DNA from: Paludibacteraceae bacterium
GTDB taxonomy: Bacteria; Bacteroidota; Bacteroidia; Bacteroidales; Paludibacteraceae
Reading direction: 5' to 3'
Length of the DNA: 64,000 nt
NCBI GenBank assembly: GCA_024401475.1
Contig: JAKSKZ010000007.1
Coordinates: forward strand, 1-64,000
Shown here: positions 1-8,734 of the stretch, in pieces
Layout of the letters: each line of letters begins with the position of its first letter
Numbering within the stretch: position 1 is the first letter of the stretch
Position numbers and translations under genes: made by a program
Notes under the pieces: model-generated
Database searches by the model: none
Told to the model about the DNA's origin: nothing
The model's input: only the letters and a program-made list of their open reading frames with translations

Positions 1-814
1 CATAGCATTTGGTGCCGTTGGCATATAATAATAAACCTGGGGGCAATGGACAATCGTCAAATGCACCCCCTCCGATTTCCGTCACCGAGTCTGGTATGCT
101 CACGCTCGTTAGGGACGAGCAATCGTAAAATGCATCACTTCCGATTTCCGTCACCGAGTCTGGTATGCTCACGCTCGTTAGGGACGAGCAACCGTAAAAT
201 GCACCGCTTCCGATTTCTGTCACCGAGTCTGGGATGCTCACGCTCGTTAGGGACGAGCAACCCCTAAATGCTTCTCTTTTGATTTCCGTCACCGAGTCTG
301 GGATGCTCACGCTCGTTAGGGACGAGCAACCGTAAAATGCACGCTCTCCGATTTCAGTAAACCCATCTGGAATCACAAACTCGCCCTCAATGAACTTTCG
401 ACGATTATTCTTTCCAAAGACTTTTTTTCCTGCGTTCAACAAAGATACAGAATCAGTTTTTTCATCGGTTGAGACAACATTCTTCTTTTCCCTCTTTTCT
501 GCATTTCGTATTGATTCGCCTGCGGCAGACAAAGAAATATTGTCGTCAGACAACTTGCTGTCATCTCCGTTGGCTATTTGAATCTTAATGCCGTAATTTT
601 CCATAATAGCCTTTTCAAAATTACCTACCAGCATGTGTCCATTAACAGTAACCACACCACCTTTAGCATCACCCTTTCGGATTGACGCTAAAGTTGCATC
701 CTCATCTGCAAATCGATTCCCGTTATATACTCGAAGGGTTACGCCATAAGCCACTTTCATTTGTTTCTTTAATGTTTTTACGGCCATACGGCCTGATATC
801 TCAATCTCAGCCAT
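1..814 (-). CDS. BspA-like leucine-rich-repeat protein, 5' part (runs off the left edge)
   Basis: Reading the minus strand from an ATG at 814 gives an open frame of 271 codons with no stop before the window edge. Residues 1 to about 85 form a compact N-terminal region starting MAEIEISGRM. A charged linker follows, then from about residue 145 repeats of about 23 residues with the pattern IGxxAFxxCSSLTSVxIPDSVTE, which is the BspA/TpLRR (LRR_5) type. No signal peptide is visible at this start. Family members are usually cell-surface or secreted and are linked to adhesion; that role is inferred here. The final visible block (CPLPPGLLLYANGTKCY) looks like the usual break that follows an LRR block. 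A possible -7 box on the minus strand (CAAAAGTA, 871-878) lies directly after the IS30 remnant. Confidence 0.85.
   Translation of the reverse strand, partial: MAEIEISGRMAVKTLKKQMKVAYGVTLRVYNGNRFADEDATLASIRKGDAKGGVVTVNGHMLVGNFEKAIMENYGIKIQIANGDDSKLSDDNISLSAAGESIRNAEKREKKNVVSTDEKTDSVSLLNAGKKVFGKNNRRKFIEGEFVIPDGFTEIGERAFYGCSSLTSVSIPDSVTEIKREAFRGCSSLTSVSIPDSVTEIGSGAFYGCSSLTSVSIPDSVTEIGSDAFYDCSSLTSVSIPDSVTEIGGGAFDDCPLPPGLLLYANGTKCY
81..370. repeat. Tandem 69-bp coding repeats of the BspA-like gene
   Basis: The block starting GTCACCGAGTCTGG recurs at 81, 150, 219 and 288, with a diverged unit at 357: an exact 69-bp period, or 23 codons. The core GGGACGAGCAA and GCTCACGCTCGTTAG stretches are nearly identical between units at the DNA level, including synonymous positions. 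That implies recent duplication or gene conversion rather than only selection on the protein. Confidence 0.9.
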
Positions 815-878
815 AATTATTTTATATGTTTCGTTTCCCCTATTAAGGGCCTATAGTCAAGTAGCAAGAGCAAAAGTA

Positions 879-1385
879 TTAAAAGAATTTGAAGAATACG
901 TTTTTAGGGGAGTCGAACGCAAGTTTTTCTCTGGGTCTGGAGTTGATTTTGTATTGGAAGGATCTGATCTGCTCATCAGAGAAATCGTTTAAGTTGGCAC
1001 ATTTGGGGATGTACTGACTCAGCAGCTTATTGTAGTTTTCGATGGCACCCTTCTCCCAAGAATGGTAAGGCTTAACGAAATAGACAACGACGCCCAACCT
1101 CTTGGAGATGAGGTCGTGTCTGGCGAACTCAGGCCCGTTGTCGGTGGTTATGGCCTTAATAGAAGCCTTGAAGGGAAGAAGAAGCCTGCATGCGGTCAAT
1201 GCGGTCTCTTCCGCATTCTTCCCGTTGGGCAGCTTAGCCGCGTGTAGGCACGGCGCTTGTGCATACGCTGCTTGCGTCTGTCACAGCATTGTTGGGCTTT
1301 CTCCCAATTGTAGGTTCTCTTGCCACCATTCCTCTTCAATTCGATACACGGTGGACGGAGCTACTTTTACTACTGAAACAGTGCG
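879..1385 (-). pseudogene. IS30-family transposase remnant
   Basis: The 3' part (879-1199 and slightly upstream) encodes an IS30-type catalytic C-terminus: TTDNGPEF with the second catalytic Asp, then PYHSWEKGAIENYNKLL with the Glu, then NSRPREKL. Upstream pieces lie in other frames. There is a helix-turn-helix stretch (VAPSTVYR) near 1345-1365, then KRNGGKRTYNWEKAQQ near 1270-1335. A 2-base loss near 1340 explains the shift between them (YRELKRN expected). Near 1240 the HKRRAYT segment jumps to KLPNGKNAEETAL, which implies an in-frame-destroying deletion of roughly 100 residues that removes the first catalytic Asp. The element is dead. I could not identify its terminal inverted repeats. Confidence 0.85.
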
Positions 1386-1453
1386 AGGGTGAAATGATTT
1401 ACCCTCGTTTTTTTTATTGCTATTTTTGCACTTCTTATTTGAACTTAAGTAGT

Positions 1454-3487
1454 TCACCACGACATCACCCATACCCCCTCCTCCACCACATCGTGACAAG
1501 CCAGACCTACGGCCTCGCACTCTCGGCGAAAACGCCTCCTGACGCGCCAAGAATTCGAACTGTCAAGCACCAACTGACGAAACGAGAAAAGAGCCTGCAA
1601 CTCCGACAGAGAAGAGATGGCATCTTTGCCCAAAACCACAACATCCACCTGCAACGGCTGCCGCGCCACCCTTCCCCGCAACGACGTATCACGCAAACAA
1701 TAGAGGCGTTTCTCGCCCAAAGAGAAAAGAGGCACTTCGACAACGGTCGCAGAAGATGGATAATTGTGCGCCACCCAAAAGGGAGAGACAACATCGCACA
1801 CCCTCGCACCATCCCCCTCGCAAAAGAGTTCATTCCGACCCAAACCATAACGATTGACGACCGACACACCCCGTATGTTATAGACCGCCACACCCTCTCG
1901 AGAAGCTAAATAGTATCCATTTACGCCCCACGCCCAAAACGCAACAATCACCGTCACAAGAAAGGTTCGTGCCCACAAACGATTATTACGATATAGAAAC
2001 ATGGCCAACGAAAACACCACGCAATAGGCACAAATCACCTCCACCCCTCCAAATCGAATTCCATCCTCTAACGCACCAGGCAACCGCTCCATCCATTGCA
2101 CTCCAGCATTCATCAGCCATGCCACCCAAGAGAGCAACTTTGCCACTACTGCACATATAATGTCAATATCGGGAAGAACAAAAAAGAACAAAGTCAAATA
2201 GATAACCACCGCCGACAATGGCACCACCCACATCCCCGAAAGCCAAAAATAGTTGGCAAACTGATGGAAATAATATAAAACGATGGGCAACGTGCCCAAC
2301 TGCGCCGCAAAAGAAACGGAAAGCAACGACCATCCATATTCGACCACTTTGTGCTTAGGCGTTATTAATGATTTAATCTTCGGCTGAAAAAATAAAATAG
2401 AAAAGACTGCCGCATAACTCAATTGAAAACCAACGTCGAAAAGATAAAACGGATTATAAAGCAACATGAAAAACGCCGAGGCACAGACTGTGTTATAAAC
2501 AGAAGAAGAGCGATTCAACATTTTCCCTACGCACAGAAATGTCAACATGAATGACGCTCGAACCACCGATGCCGGCAAGCCCGTCACAAAAGCATAGGCC
2601 CACAAAGATGCAAGCAACAGCTCAATACGAAAGACTCGCAAACGCGAACGGAAGAGCATCTTCAACACAAAATCAAGCACCAAGAAAACCACTCCGACAT
2701 GCAATCCACTAACCGCCAAAATGTGACTGGCTCCCGTCTTTGAATAACTATTCCGCAATTCATCCCCCATATAATCACGATTGCCCAAGACCATTGCCGA
2801 AACAAGTGCTAACTCTTCGTTCGCCAAACCATAACGACTCAGTTTTTCAAGCAACGACTGTTGCACCTTCATAGCCTGTGCGGACAACGAAAACCGCTCT
2901 TGACGACCAACTTTACACCATTTGCCATTCGACAAATAGCAAGTGCCAGATATACCCTTCAATCGCAGGAAGGATTCAAAATCAAACTCACCCGGATTCA
3001 AAATTCGTCTTCTAAAAAGATTGTTCGGGAAGGCAACCACGTCTCCTTGTGACAATGCACGAGAAAGTGAATCTTTCTCCACATACAACAAGAGATTAAA
3101 CGCTCCGTTGAGCATCGAATCATCTTTCACAACGGCCTCGACAGCATACGAGTTTGTTTTTTCCTTCGGCTGTTCAGACAATTCCGCCAAAAGAAACGAA
3201 CCATCACCAGCAACCAGCTCTTTCAACGACCGCCTTTCCGTCTGAACACGGCACGCCCCCAAAGCAAACAATTGGCCCAACAGGAAAACACCGAACAACC
3301 ATCTATATCGGTAACTTTTAGACAATGAAGATGAAAATGCGACAAGAAGCATTGCCACAAAAAAGAAAAGCGAACAATAAACGAATCCCTCCCAAAGAGG
3401 AATATACATTCCCAAACTAACACCACCCACCAAAGGGAATAGTAATCGGAGGAAAGGCATCCGCCGAAAAATCAAAACAGACTTCAT
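1454..3487 (-). CDS. comEC: ComEC/Rec2-family competence membrane protein
   Basis: This 677-residue polytopic membrane protein carries the competence-domain signature SHILAVSGLHVGVVF (about residues 232-246). In the family this domain forms the inner-membrane channel for incoming single-stranded DNA. The N-terminus has several hydrophobic segments (residues 10-70), followed by a DUF4131-like soluble region and then a block of many membrane spans (about 240-500). The C-terminal ~150 residues are soluble and shorter than the metallo-beta-lactamase domain of long ComEC proteins. Met10 is an alternative start. The gene lies downstream of rpe with a hairpin between them. The frame is intact, and the IS remnant stops about 70 bp beyond its 3' end. 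Confidence 0.92.
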   Translation of the reverse strand: MKSVLIFRRMPFLRLLFPLVGGVSLGMYIPLWEGFVYCSLFFFVAMLLVAFSSSLSKSYRYRWLFGVFLLGQLFALGACRVQTERRSLKELVAGDGSFLLAELSEQPKEKTNSYAVEAVVKDDSMLNGAFNLLLYVEKDSLSRALSQGDVVAFPNNLFRRRILNPGEFDFESFLRLKGISGTCYLSNGKWCKVGRQERFSLSAQAMKVQQSLLEKLSRYGLANEELALVSAMVLGNRDYMGDELRNSYSKTGASHILAVSGLHVGVVFLVLDFVLKMLFRSRLRVFRIELLLASLWAYAFVTGLPASVVRASFMLTFLCVGKMLNRSSSVYNTVCASAFFMLLYNPFYLFDVGFQLSYAAVFSILFFQPKIKSLITPKHKVVEYGWSLLSVSFAAQLGTLPIVLYYFHQFANYFWLSGMWVVPLSAVVIYLTLFFFVLPDIDIICAVVAKLLSWVAWLMNAGVQWMERLPGALEDGIRFGGVEVICAYCVVFSLAMFLYRNNRLWARTFLVTVIVAFWAWGVNGYYLASREGVAVYNIRGVSVVNRYGLGRNELFCEGDGARVCDVVSPFWVAHNYPSSATVVEVPLFSLGEKRLYCLRDTSLRGRVARQPLQVDVVVLGKDAISSLSELQALFSFRQLVLDSSNSWRVRRRFRRECEAVGLACHDVVEEGVWVMSW

Positions 3488-3524
3488 ATCAAAACAGGAT
3501 AAAGACCGAAGACCGGCCTCAACA

Positions 3525-3568
3525 AAAATTGAAAGGTTTATGCAAATGCCTCAACATTCGCATAAACC
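3525..3568 (-). terminator. Hairpin terminator after rpe
   Basis: GGTTTATGCAAATG (3535-3548) pairs with CATTCGCATAAACC (3555-3568) with one mismatch and a 6-nt loop. On the minus strand it is followed by TTTCAATTTTTG. It lies between the rpe stop and the comEC start, so comEC may have its own promoter or depend on read-through. Confidence 0.65.
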
Positions 3569-3577
3569 CTATATTTA

Positions 3578-4228
3578 TCAAAGAGCTTTCAATTTTGAAA
3601 TCGTCTCCGTAGGATTCTCAGCCCCGAAGACAAAACTACCAGCCACCAAGGCATCGGCACCTGCCTCCAACAAGCGTTTGCCTGTCTCGTAGTTCACACC
3701 TCCGTCTATCTCGACAATAGCTTTTGAATTGCGTCTCAAAATCAACTCTTTCAAACGACGAGTCTTATCTATCGTATTCTCAATGAATTTTTGCCCGCCA
3801 AAACCAGGGTTCACTGACATCAGCATCACCAAGTCAACATCCACGACAATCTCCTCCAAAACAGAGACTGGCGTATGAGGGTTCAAAGTCACACCGGCCT
3901 TCATGCCCAACGCCTTGATGCGTTGAATAGAACGATGCAAGTGAGTACAAGCCTCATAATGAACATTCAAGACGTGAGCACCCAACTTATGAAATTCATC
4001 GATAAACTTATCGGGTTCCACAATCATCAGATGCACATCCAACGGCTTTGTGCAATATTTGCCCACGCTTGCAATCACGGGCATACCAAAGGAAATGTTA
4101 GGCACGAAAACGCCGTCCATGATATCGAGGTGAAGCCAATCAGCCTCGCTGTTGTTTATCATCTCCACATCCTTGCGCAAATTGGCGAAATCGGCCGACA
4201 GCAAAGAGGGAGCAATCAAATGAGCCAT
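3578..4228 (-). CDS. rpe: Ribulose-phosphate 3-epimerase
   Basis: At 216 residues this is the usual family length. It interconverts ribulose 5-phosphate and xylulose 5-phosphate in the cytosolic pentose phosphate pathway. The TIM-barrel motifs are complete: N-terminal IAPSLLSADFANL, metal and catalytic segment LHLDIMDGVFVPNISFG (about 33-49), the DVHLMI histidine, the phosphate loop MSVNPGFGGQKF (about 138-149), and VEIDGGVN with the catalytic Asp (about 176). The ATG at 4228 is the natural start. Confidence 0.96.
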   Translation of the reverse strand: MAHLIAPSLLSADFANLRKDVEMINNSEADWLHLDIMDGVFVPNISFGMPVIASVGKYCTKPLDVHLMIVEPDKFIDEFHKLGAHVLNVHYEACTHLHRSIQRIKALGMKAGVTLNPHTPVSVLEEIVVDVDLVMLMSVNPGFGGQKFIENTIDKTRRLKELILRRNSKAIVEIDGGVNYETGKRLLEAGADALVAGSFVFGAENPTETISKLKAL

Positions 4229-4334
4229 AACTCTCTATTAATTTTTAAGGATTCCAATACCGACTGCAAAATTAGGCATTTATTGCGAATTTGGAATTAT
4301 GTATCTTGAATTTTGAGGAGGGAATAGAAGTAAC

Positions 4335-5507
4335 TTATTTTACAACAGCGCGCACATAATAGCCGTAGGTTCGACACTTTCCTCTACCCACATTGGCTGC
4401 TATACCCAACCCTTCGAACACCTTGAAAACATACGCATTCTTCGAATTGTAATGCACGAGAGTAGAAGTCCAATAGTAAGCAGACCGTTGAGGCAGAAAG
4501 ATTTTATTGCCGTTATAGATTGAAGTGCCGACAATGCCGGAGACTCCCGTGCCGTTGAAATCATCGCACAACTCCCATGTGCACCCTCTTCTTAATTCTA
4601 TGGCATCGTCTCTCGTTGGCATTCTCCACATTGGTCCCCAGCAATCTGTGGCCGCATCATCTTCCGAGTCCAATATTGTCTTATTATCTACTTGCCCACC
4701 TTCACTGTTCACACAATATTTAGTCAAATTAGGAGACTTACCCCACTCATAGCTATCCCAATCATCTTGCCACATTAATTGTTTCTCCTTTGGCTGCGTT
4801 ACCCCCCATTGAAAGAGATCTCCATCTTCGGTCGGTTGAGCAGCACCCACGTTATACGTTGCCCAAAGTCTGCCACTCGGCAAACCAAGATCCACATAAT
4901 CGAAGCCATCCTTCTGACCCGATACCGTCGTCCCTGCGAAAATCGCTAACAACTCCTTTTTTAGACCTCGGGGCTCCCTACTTTTATCAATGTGCTCCAA
5001 ACCCTTCCAATCGGGGTGCCTTTGAGCATACTCATAGAGATCGCTTCCCAAACGGTTACGAATAGGGAGATCAGACTTGTAAAGCATATCCCCTTGCTCA
5101 AAGTGTTTTCGGAATTCATCACAGTCACAATCACTCCTTTTCTCATATTGGTACTGATTATTGCAAATATAGGACGATTGGAATTGTACATGAATAGTAT
5201 CGGCATAAGGATCGTACTTATCAACAAGCAACGCCCCCATATACCCCTCTTCGAAATAATAATTTGAGAATTCTCCACGAAAAAGGTCCCACTTCTTCGC
5301 TCCCTTCGCATACAGACGCTCTTTTCGGATCAAATAGCAAAGCGTATCATTGACCTTCACCCTACAAGGGTGCACCAACAAATAATCGTATTCGTGCCAT
5401 TTTGCAGAAGATTCAACCGTGCACAGGGACATCATAGAAAGGAGGAAAACAAAAATCAAAGAATATTTAAAGGGAAGCACTCCTACTATATGTTTTATCT
5501 TTTTCAT
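4335..5507 (-). CDS. Secreted protein with C-terminal FISUMP-type domain
   Basis: The function is unknown. I place the start at 5507 (MKKIKHIVG...), 14 codons inside the longest frame, because a TATATTTG -7 box (5524-5531) would put the transcript start just upstream of it. The protein then has 390 residues with an N-terminal signal or membrane segment (about 12-35). The middle region has no recognised domain and contains a Cys-Asp-Cys-Asp cluster. The last ~190 residues begin DGFDYVDLGLPSGRLWATYNVG and end GYYVRAVVK, the pattern of the Fibrobacter succinogenes major paralogous (FISUMP) domain common in Bacteroidales exported proteins. It is probably extracytoplasmic. It stands alone between rpe and the pyrophosphatase gene. 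Confidence 0.85.
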   Translation of the reverse strand: MKKIKHIVGVLPFKYSLIFVFLLSMMSLCTVESSAKWHEYDYLLVHPCRVKVNDTLCYLIRKERLYAKGAKKWDLFRGEFSNYYFEEGYMGALLVDKYDPYADTIHVQFQSSYICNNQYQYEKRSDCDCDEFRKHFEQGDMLYKSDLPIRNRLGSDLYEYAQRHPDWKGLEHIDKSREPRGLKKELLAIFAGTTVSGQKDGFDYVDLGLPSGRLWATYNVGAAQPTEDGDLFQWGVTQPKEKQLMWQDDWDSYEWGKSPNLTKYCVNSEGGQVDNKTILDSEDDAATDCWGPMWRMPTRDDAIELRRGCTWELCDDFNGTGVSGIVGTSIYNGNKIFLPQRSAYYWTSTLVHYNSKNAYVFKVFEGLGIAANVGRGKCRTYGYYVRAVVK

Positions 5508-5523
5508 ATTCGACAAGTTTTGC

Positions 5524-5531
5524 CAAATATA
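5524..5531 (-). promoter_or_regulatory. -7 box upstream of the FISUMP protein gene
   Basis: The minus strand reads TATATTTG, a perfect match to the Bacteroidota -7 consensus TANNTTTG. No clear TTTG -33 element is seen at the expected spacing. Its position favours the downstream Met at 5507 as the true start. Confidence 0.5.
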
Positions 5532-5590
5532 CAATCTTTTTGCATCCATAAAAACATTCTCATTAGAGATATTATCGATTTATAATCAAC

Positions 5591-5620
5591 AAAAAAAGAG
5601 ACGCCACAACGTGACGTCCC
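5591..5620 (-). terminator. Terminator of the pyrophosphatase gene
   Basis: GACGCCAC (600-607 of this kilobase) pairs with GTGACGTC (611-618) around an AAC loop with one G-U pair. On the minus strand it is followed by CTCTTTTTTTG. It sits just past the pyrophosphatase stop at 5675. Confidence 0.75.
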
Positions 5621-5674
5621 TTCAATCAATAAGAAGAATATATTAATTCTTAACTCTTAATTCTTAACTTTCCC

Positions 5675-6745
5675 TTACTCCTTTGCATTCGCATCAAGAG
5701 CCTCGTTGATTCTTGGCACGATTACAGTCTTACGAGACACGTGAGGAGTGATGTAGATGTAACCATCCTTCTTTTCAGAAGAGACACCCTCAACGCCCAT
5801 ATTCAAGAATGCTTGATCTGCAATTTTCTCGGCATTCTCACCCATATAGATGACATTGCTGCAATCAAGTGTATCTGCATCAATCTTACAGAACATCAAA
5901 TCCAAATTGTTCGCCTTCATATATTCTGGCATAACGGCATTCATACGGTTGCGCATATCCTCCAAGTAAACGTCATAATCAACATCTACGTTTGCCACAC
6001 CATACTTATAACCAGCACGCTCATATTCCTTGATATCAGAAACCAAGATTTGAGCATCGGTCAAACCTTCGTAACTATCAGCGAACTCATGCATACGCAA
6101 ATAGAAAGCATCCAAGTCATTAACACCTGCAATAGAGAGCAAGTCATAAACTGCAACTGAATCCTTCTCGCCAGACTTAGTCACCTTCAAACGACCCGTG
6201 TCAGACAAGATTCCAACCAATAGCAATTGTGCAGTTTGCTTGTTGATTGCAATGTTTTTCTCCTTGAAATTGTTGTAAACTATTGTACAAGTAGAGCCAG
6301 CGGAACGAGTAGTGTCATAAGAAGCTGCATTGGTCACCGTTCCCAAAACATGGTTATCCACAACACGAAGAATCTTAGCATTCTTCATTCCATCTACAGA
6401 TTGAGCATATTCACTATGATCCACAAGCACAACGTTCAATCCGTCAGCCGAAGTCAAAACCTCAGGAGCCTTGATTCCGAATGTATCCAACGCAAAGGTA
6501 GTTTCCTTGTTAAGCGGTCCTGCCACGCGAGCTTCGCAATCGTAACCCAAACTACGCAAAAATTCAGCATAAGCCATAGCCGAAGTCACAGCGTCTGTAT
6601 CAGGCACCTTATGCCCAATCACTACGATTTTTGAGTCACCAAAGTTGAATGGATCTGAATCGTTGTCATCATCTTTCTCACAAGAAAACAATGAGCCCAA
6701 AGCAACAGCACCAAGCGCAATATTGCGCAAATAGTTGAATTTCAT
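5675..6745 (-). CDS. Lipoprotein-anchored family II (DHH) inorganic pyrophosphatase-like protein
   Basis: This 356-residue protein matches family II manganese-dependent pyrophosphatases from about residue 38: GHKVPDTDAVTSAMAYAEFL (His, Asp, Asp metal ligands), VVLVDHSE, VVDNH, SDTGRLK, and a C-terminal SRKTVIVPRI substrate-binding motif. Two features are unusual. First, it starts with a lipoprotein signal peptide (MKFNYLRNIALGAVALGSLFSC) followed by the acidic stretch EKDDDNDSD, which resembles Bacteroidota surface-export tags, whereas the family is cytosolic. Second, the DHH motif reads DNH. I recall Asn at this position from CBS-domain pyrophosphatases, so activity is not excluded. No CBS domain is present. 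The likely reaction is hydrolysis of PPi or a related phosphoester outside the inner membrane. Confidence 0.85.
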   Translation of the reverse strand: MKFNYLRNIALGAVALGSLFSCEKDDDNDSDPFNFGDSKIVVIGHKVPDTDAVTSAMAYAEFLRSLGYDCEARVAGPLNKETTFALDTFGIKAPEVLTSADGLNVVLVDHSEYAQSVDGMKNAKILRVVDNHVLGTVTNAASYDTTRSAGSTCTIVYNNFKEKNIAINKQTAQLLLVGILSDTGRLKVTKSGEKDSVAVYDLLSIAGVNDLDAFYLRMHEFADSYEGLTDAQILVSDIKEYERAGYKYGVANVDVDYDVYLEDMRNRMNAVMPEYMKANNLDLMFCKIDADTLDCSNVIYMGENAEKIADQAFLNMGVEGVSSEKKDGYIYITPHVSRKTVIVPRINEALDANAKE

Positions 6746-6820
6746 GTTTGTTTAATTTTAAAAGTTATCAATTTATGAATAAAAAATACGTCTTTCTGCA
6801 CAAAGACAGAAAAGAACGCG

Positions 6821-6828
6821 CAAAAATA
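6821..6828 (-). promoter_or_regulatory. -7 box for the pyrophosphatase gene
   Basis: The minus strand reads TATTTTTG (TANNTTTG). This would give a leader of about 70 nt holding a small hairpin, GTCTTT/AAAGAC (6790-6807). No convincing -33 element was found. Confidence 0.45.
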
Positions 6829-6971
6829 CAAAAAACAAACAACAAATATGTGACAATACAGAAATAAATGCCAAATAAAAAACATTCCGCACGACAACAA
6901 TTCCCGAAGAACCATTGGAATTGTTTATTATTCGCAAACAATAAAAATTGAGATTTAACCTTACGAACGAT

Positions 6972-7010
6972 AAAAAAAAGAGGAGCAACCGACCGATTGC
7001 CCCTCCTCTA
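6972..7010 (-). terminator. Terminator after rng
   Basis: AGAGGAG...CTCCTCT flanks an inner CAA/TTG pairing. On the minus strand it is followed by the complement of an 8-A run (CTTTTTTTTA). It lies 17 bp past the rng stop. The remaining ~230 bp to the pyrophosphatase start are AT-rich with no supported gene. Confidence 0.65.
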
Positions 7011-7026
7011 ACTTTCACAACAGACA

Positions 7027-8622
7027 TCACTCACCTTTAGTGGAGATTGTTTCCACCTCCTCTTTCAAATCTATCTCGTTACCATGCTCGTCAAGGAACT
7101 GGTATTCCAAGAAGGATAGATTTTGTGAAGGCACAAGCGAGAATGAAGCCTTGAACTTACGTTTCCATTTCCATTTCAGGGTAAAGAAAGGAAAGCCTTG
7201 ATTGATGAATGCCGCTACATAAGGGTGGACCAACAGCCTAAACTTCCTTATGTTGAGGGTATTCGTCAGATAATCGATCTTGTTTTCCAAAGAGTCAACA
7301 AACAAGATGGATGGTTGGGAAACACCTTTCCCGTAGCATGTCGGACAAACCTCTTCGGTTTCCACATGCATTTCCGGACGCACGCGTTGACGAGTTATCT
7401 GCATTAGTCCAAATTTGCTAAGCTGCAAAATGTTGTGGCGGGCACGATCATGAGCCATGTTTTCACGCATGCGGTCGTACAATTTCTGTCTGTTTTCGGC
7501 CTTCAGCATATCGATGAAGTCCACCACAATGATACCTCCCATATCACGGAGGCGAAGTTGACGGGCAATCTCATCGCCGGCAGCAAGGTTGACCTCTATG
7601 GCATTCGCCTCTTGGTCGTTACCTGCGCGCGACTTGTTGCCGCTGTTCACATCAATCACATGCATAGCCTCCGTATGTTCGATGATCAGATAGGCTCCAT
7701 TCTTAAATGAAACCGTTCTGCCGAATCCGGATTTCACCTGTTTTGTGATACCGAAGTGATCAAAAATCGGGAGCTCACCATCGTAATACTTCACGATGCC
7801 CACACGATCGGGAGCAATCTGCTTCACATAGTCGCAAACCTCCTCATAGACCGCACGGTCGTTGACATGAATGCTCTCGAATGTAGGATTGAATATGTCT
7901 CGAAGAATGCTGACAGCGCGGCTGCTCTCCTCGCAAAGCAAGACCGGAGTCTTGGTCGATTTGCTGGCCTTCTCCACACCGTCTTGCCAACGCTTCACCA
8001 AAGTATGAAGTTCGGCATCCAATTCGCTGACATCGACACCCTCGGCCACCGTACGAACAATCACGCCGAAATTCTTCGGCTTGATGCTGCGCATGAGTTG
8101 CTTGATGCGATTACGCTCCTCTTGCGACTTAATCTTCTGTGAGACATAAACCTTATCGGCGAAAGGCATCAATACGATGTAACGACCCGCGATAGAAATC
8201 TCGGACGTCAATCTTGGTCCCTTTGTCGAAATCGGCTCCTTCGCAATCTGAACAAAAATCTCCTGTCCCTGGGCCAAAACATCAGAGATGGAACCATTTT
8301 TCTCCAGATCCTTTTTCAATTGGAATTTGGACAAATCAGGGATACGCTTTCTGTTATTCAGCAACTCTTTCGTATAGGCCTGCACAGAAGAGAACTGCGG
8401 ACCCAAGTCCTGATAGTGCAAAAAGGCACCCTTTTCATAACCCACATCAACGAATGCAGCATTTAGCCCGGGCATCAATTTGCGCACACGAGCGAGGTAT
8501 ATGTCGCCCACTGAAAAAGAATCCGCACGAGTCTCCCTGTTCAACTCGACCAAGCGTTTCTCTTCCAAAAGTGCAATTGCAATTTTAGATGCTTGAACAT
8601 CAATTACTAATTCGTTATTCAT
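7027..8622 (-). CDS. rng: Ribonuclease G/E family endoribonuclease
   Basis: This 531-residue protein is a single-strand-specific endoribonuclease involved in rRNA maturation and mRNA decay in the cytosol. The N-terminal MNNELVIDVQASKIAIALLEEKRLVE and an S1 RNA-binding region (about 38-130) are typical of RNase G. The catalytic core has VIDVNSGN and VVDFIDM with the two metal-binding Asp residues. The zinc-link CPTCYGKG (about 428-435) shared by RNase E and G is present. It lacks the long C-terminal scaffold of RNase E. The Bacteroidota neighbourhood of HU and the mS38-like small protein gene upstream is kept, but a strong hairpin (8669-8707) separates it from them. Confidence 0.95.
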   Translation of the reverse strand: MNNELVIDVQASKIAIALLEEKRLVELNRETRADSFSVGDIYLARVRKLMPGLNAAFVDVGYEKGAFLHYQDLGPQFSSVQAYTKELLNNRKRIPDLSKFQLKKDLEKNGSISDVLAQGQEIFVQIAKEPISTKGPRLTSEISIAGRYIVLMPFADKVYVSQKIKSQEERNRIKQLMRSIKPKNFGVIVRTVAEGVDVSELDAELHTLVKRWQDGVEKASKSTKTPVLLCEESSRAVSILRDIFNPTFESIHVNDRAVYEEVCDYVKQIAPDRVGIVKYYDGELPIFDHFGITKQVKSGFGRTVSFKNGAYLIIEHTEAMHVIDVNSGNKSRAGNDQEANAIEVNLAAGDEIARQLRLRDMGGIIVVDFIDMLKAENRQKLYDRMRENMAHDRARHNILQLSKFGLMQITRQRVRPEMHVETEEVCPTCYGKGVSQPSILFVDSLENKIDYLTNTLNIRKFRLLVHPYVAAFINQGFPFFTLKWKWKRKFKASFSLVPSQNLSFLEYQFLDEHGNEIDLKEEVETISTKGE

Positions 8623-8668
8623 CAGTTTTTATTTTTATGAGAAATAAATCACGTTATTCTCCATAAAC

Positions 8669-8707
8669 AAAGAACAAACCTGCGGAAGATCCATAGGTTT
8701 GTTCTTT
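8669..8707 (-). terminator. 13-bp perfect hairpin between the HU operon and rng
   Basis: AAAGAACAAACCT (8669-8681) pairs perfectly with AGGTTTGTTCTTT (8695-8707) around a 13-nt loop. On the minus strand it is followed by GTTTATGG, and on the plus strand by TTA. It is placed as the terminator of the HU/mS38-like transcript. Confidence 0.7.
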
Positions 8708-8734
8708 TTACCTTTAATAAATCACACAGCGAAA

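Noticed and set aside
81..370. Regular ~69-bp repeats that could suggest a CRISPR array
   Set aside because: The repeat is continuous without unique spacers and keeps a 23-codon frame that encodes LRR_5 units on the minus strand.
1062..1909. Plus-strand frames over the IS30 remnant and the comEC 3' end
   Set aside because: They are antisense to recognisable transposase pieces and to the intact comEC C-terminus.
6773..7030. 85-codon minus-strand frame between rng and the pyrophosphatase gene
   Set aside because: AT-rich Phe/Leu/Cys composition, contains the rng terminator and a -7 box, and no family resemblance.
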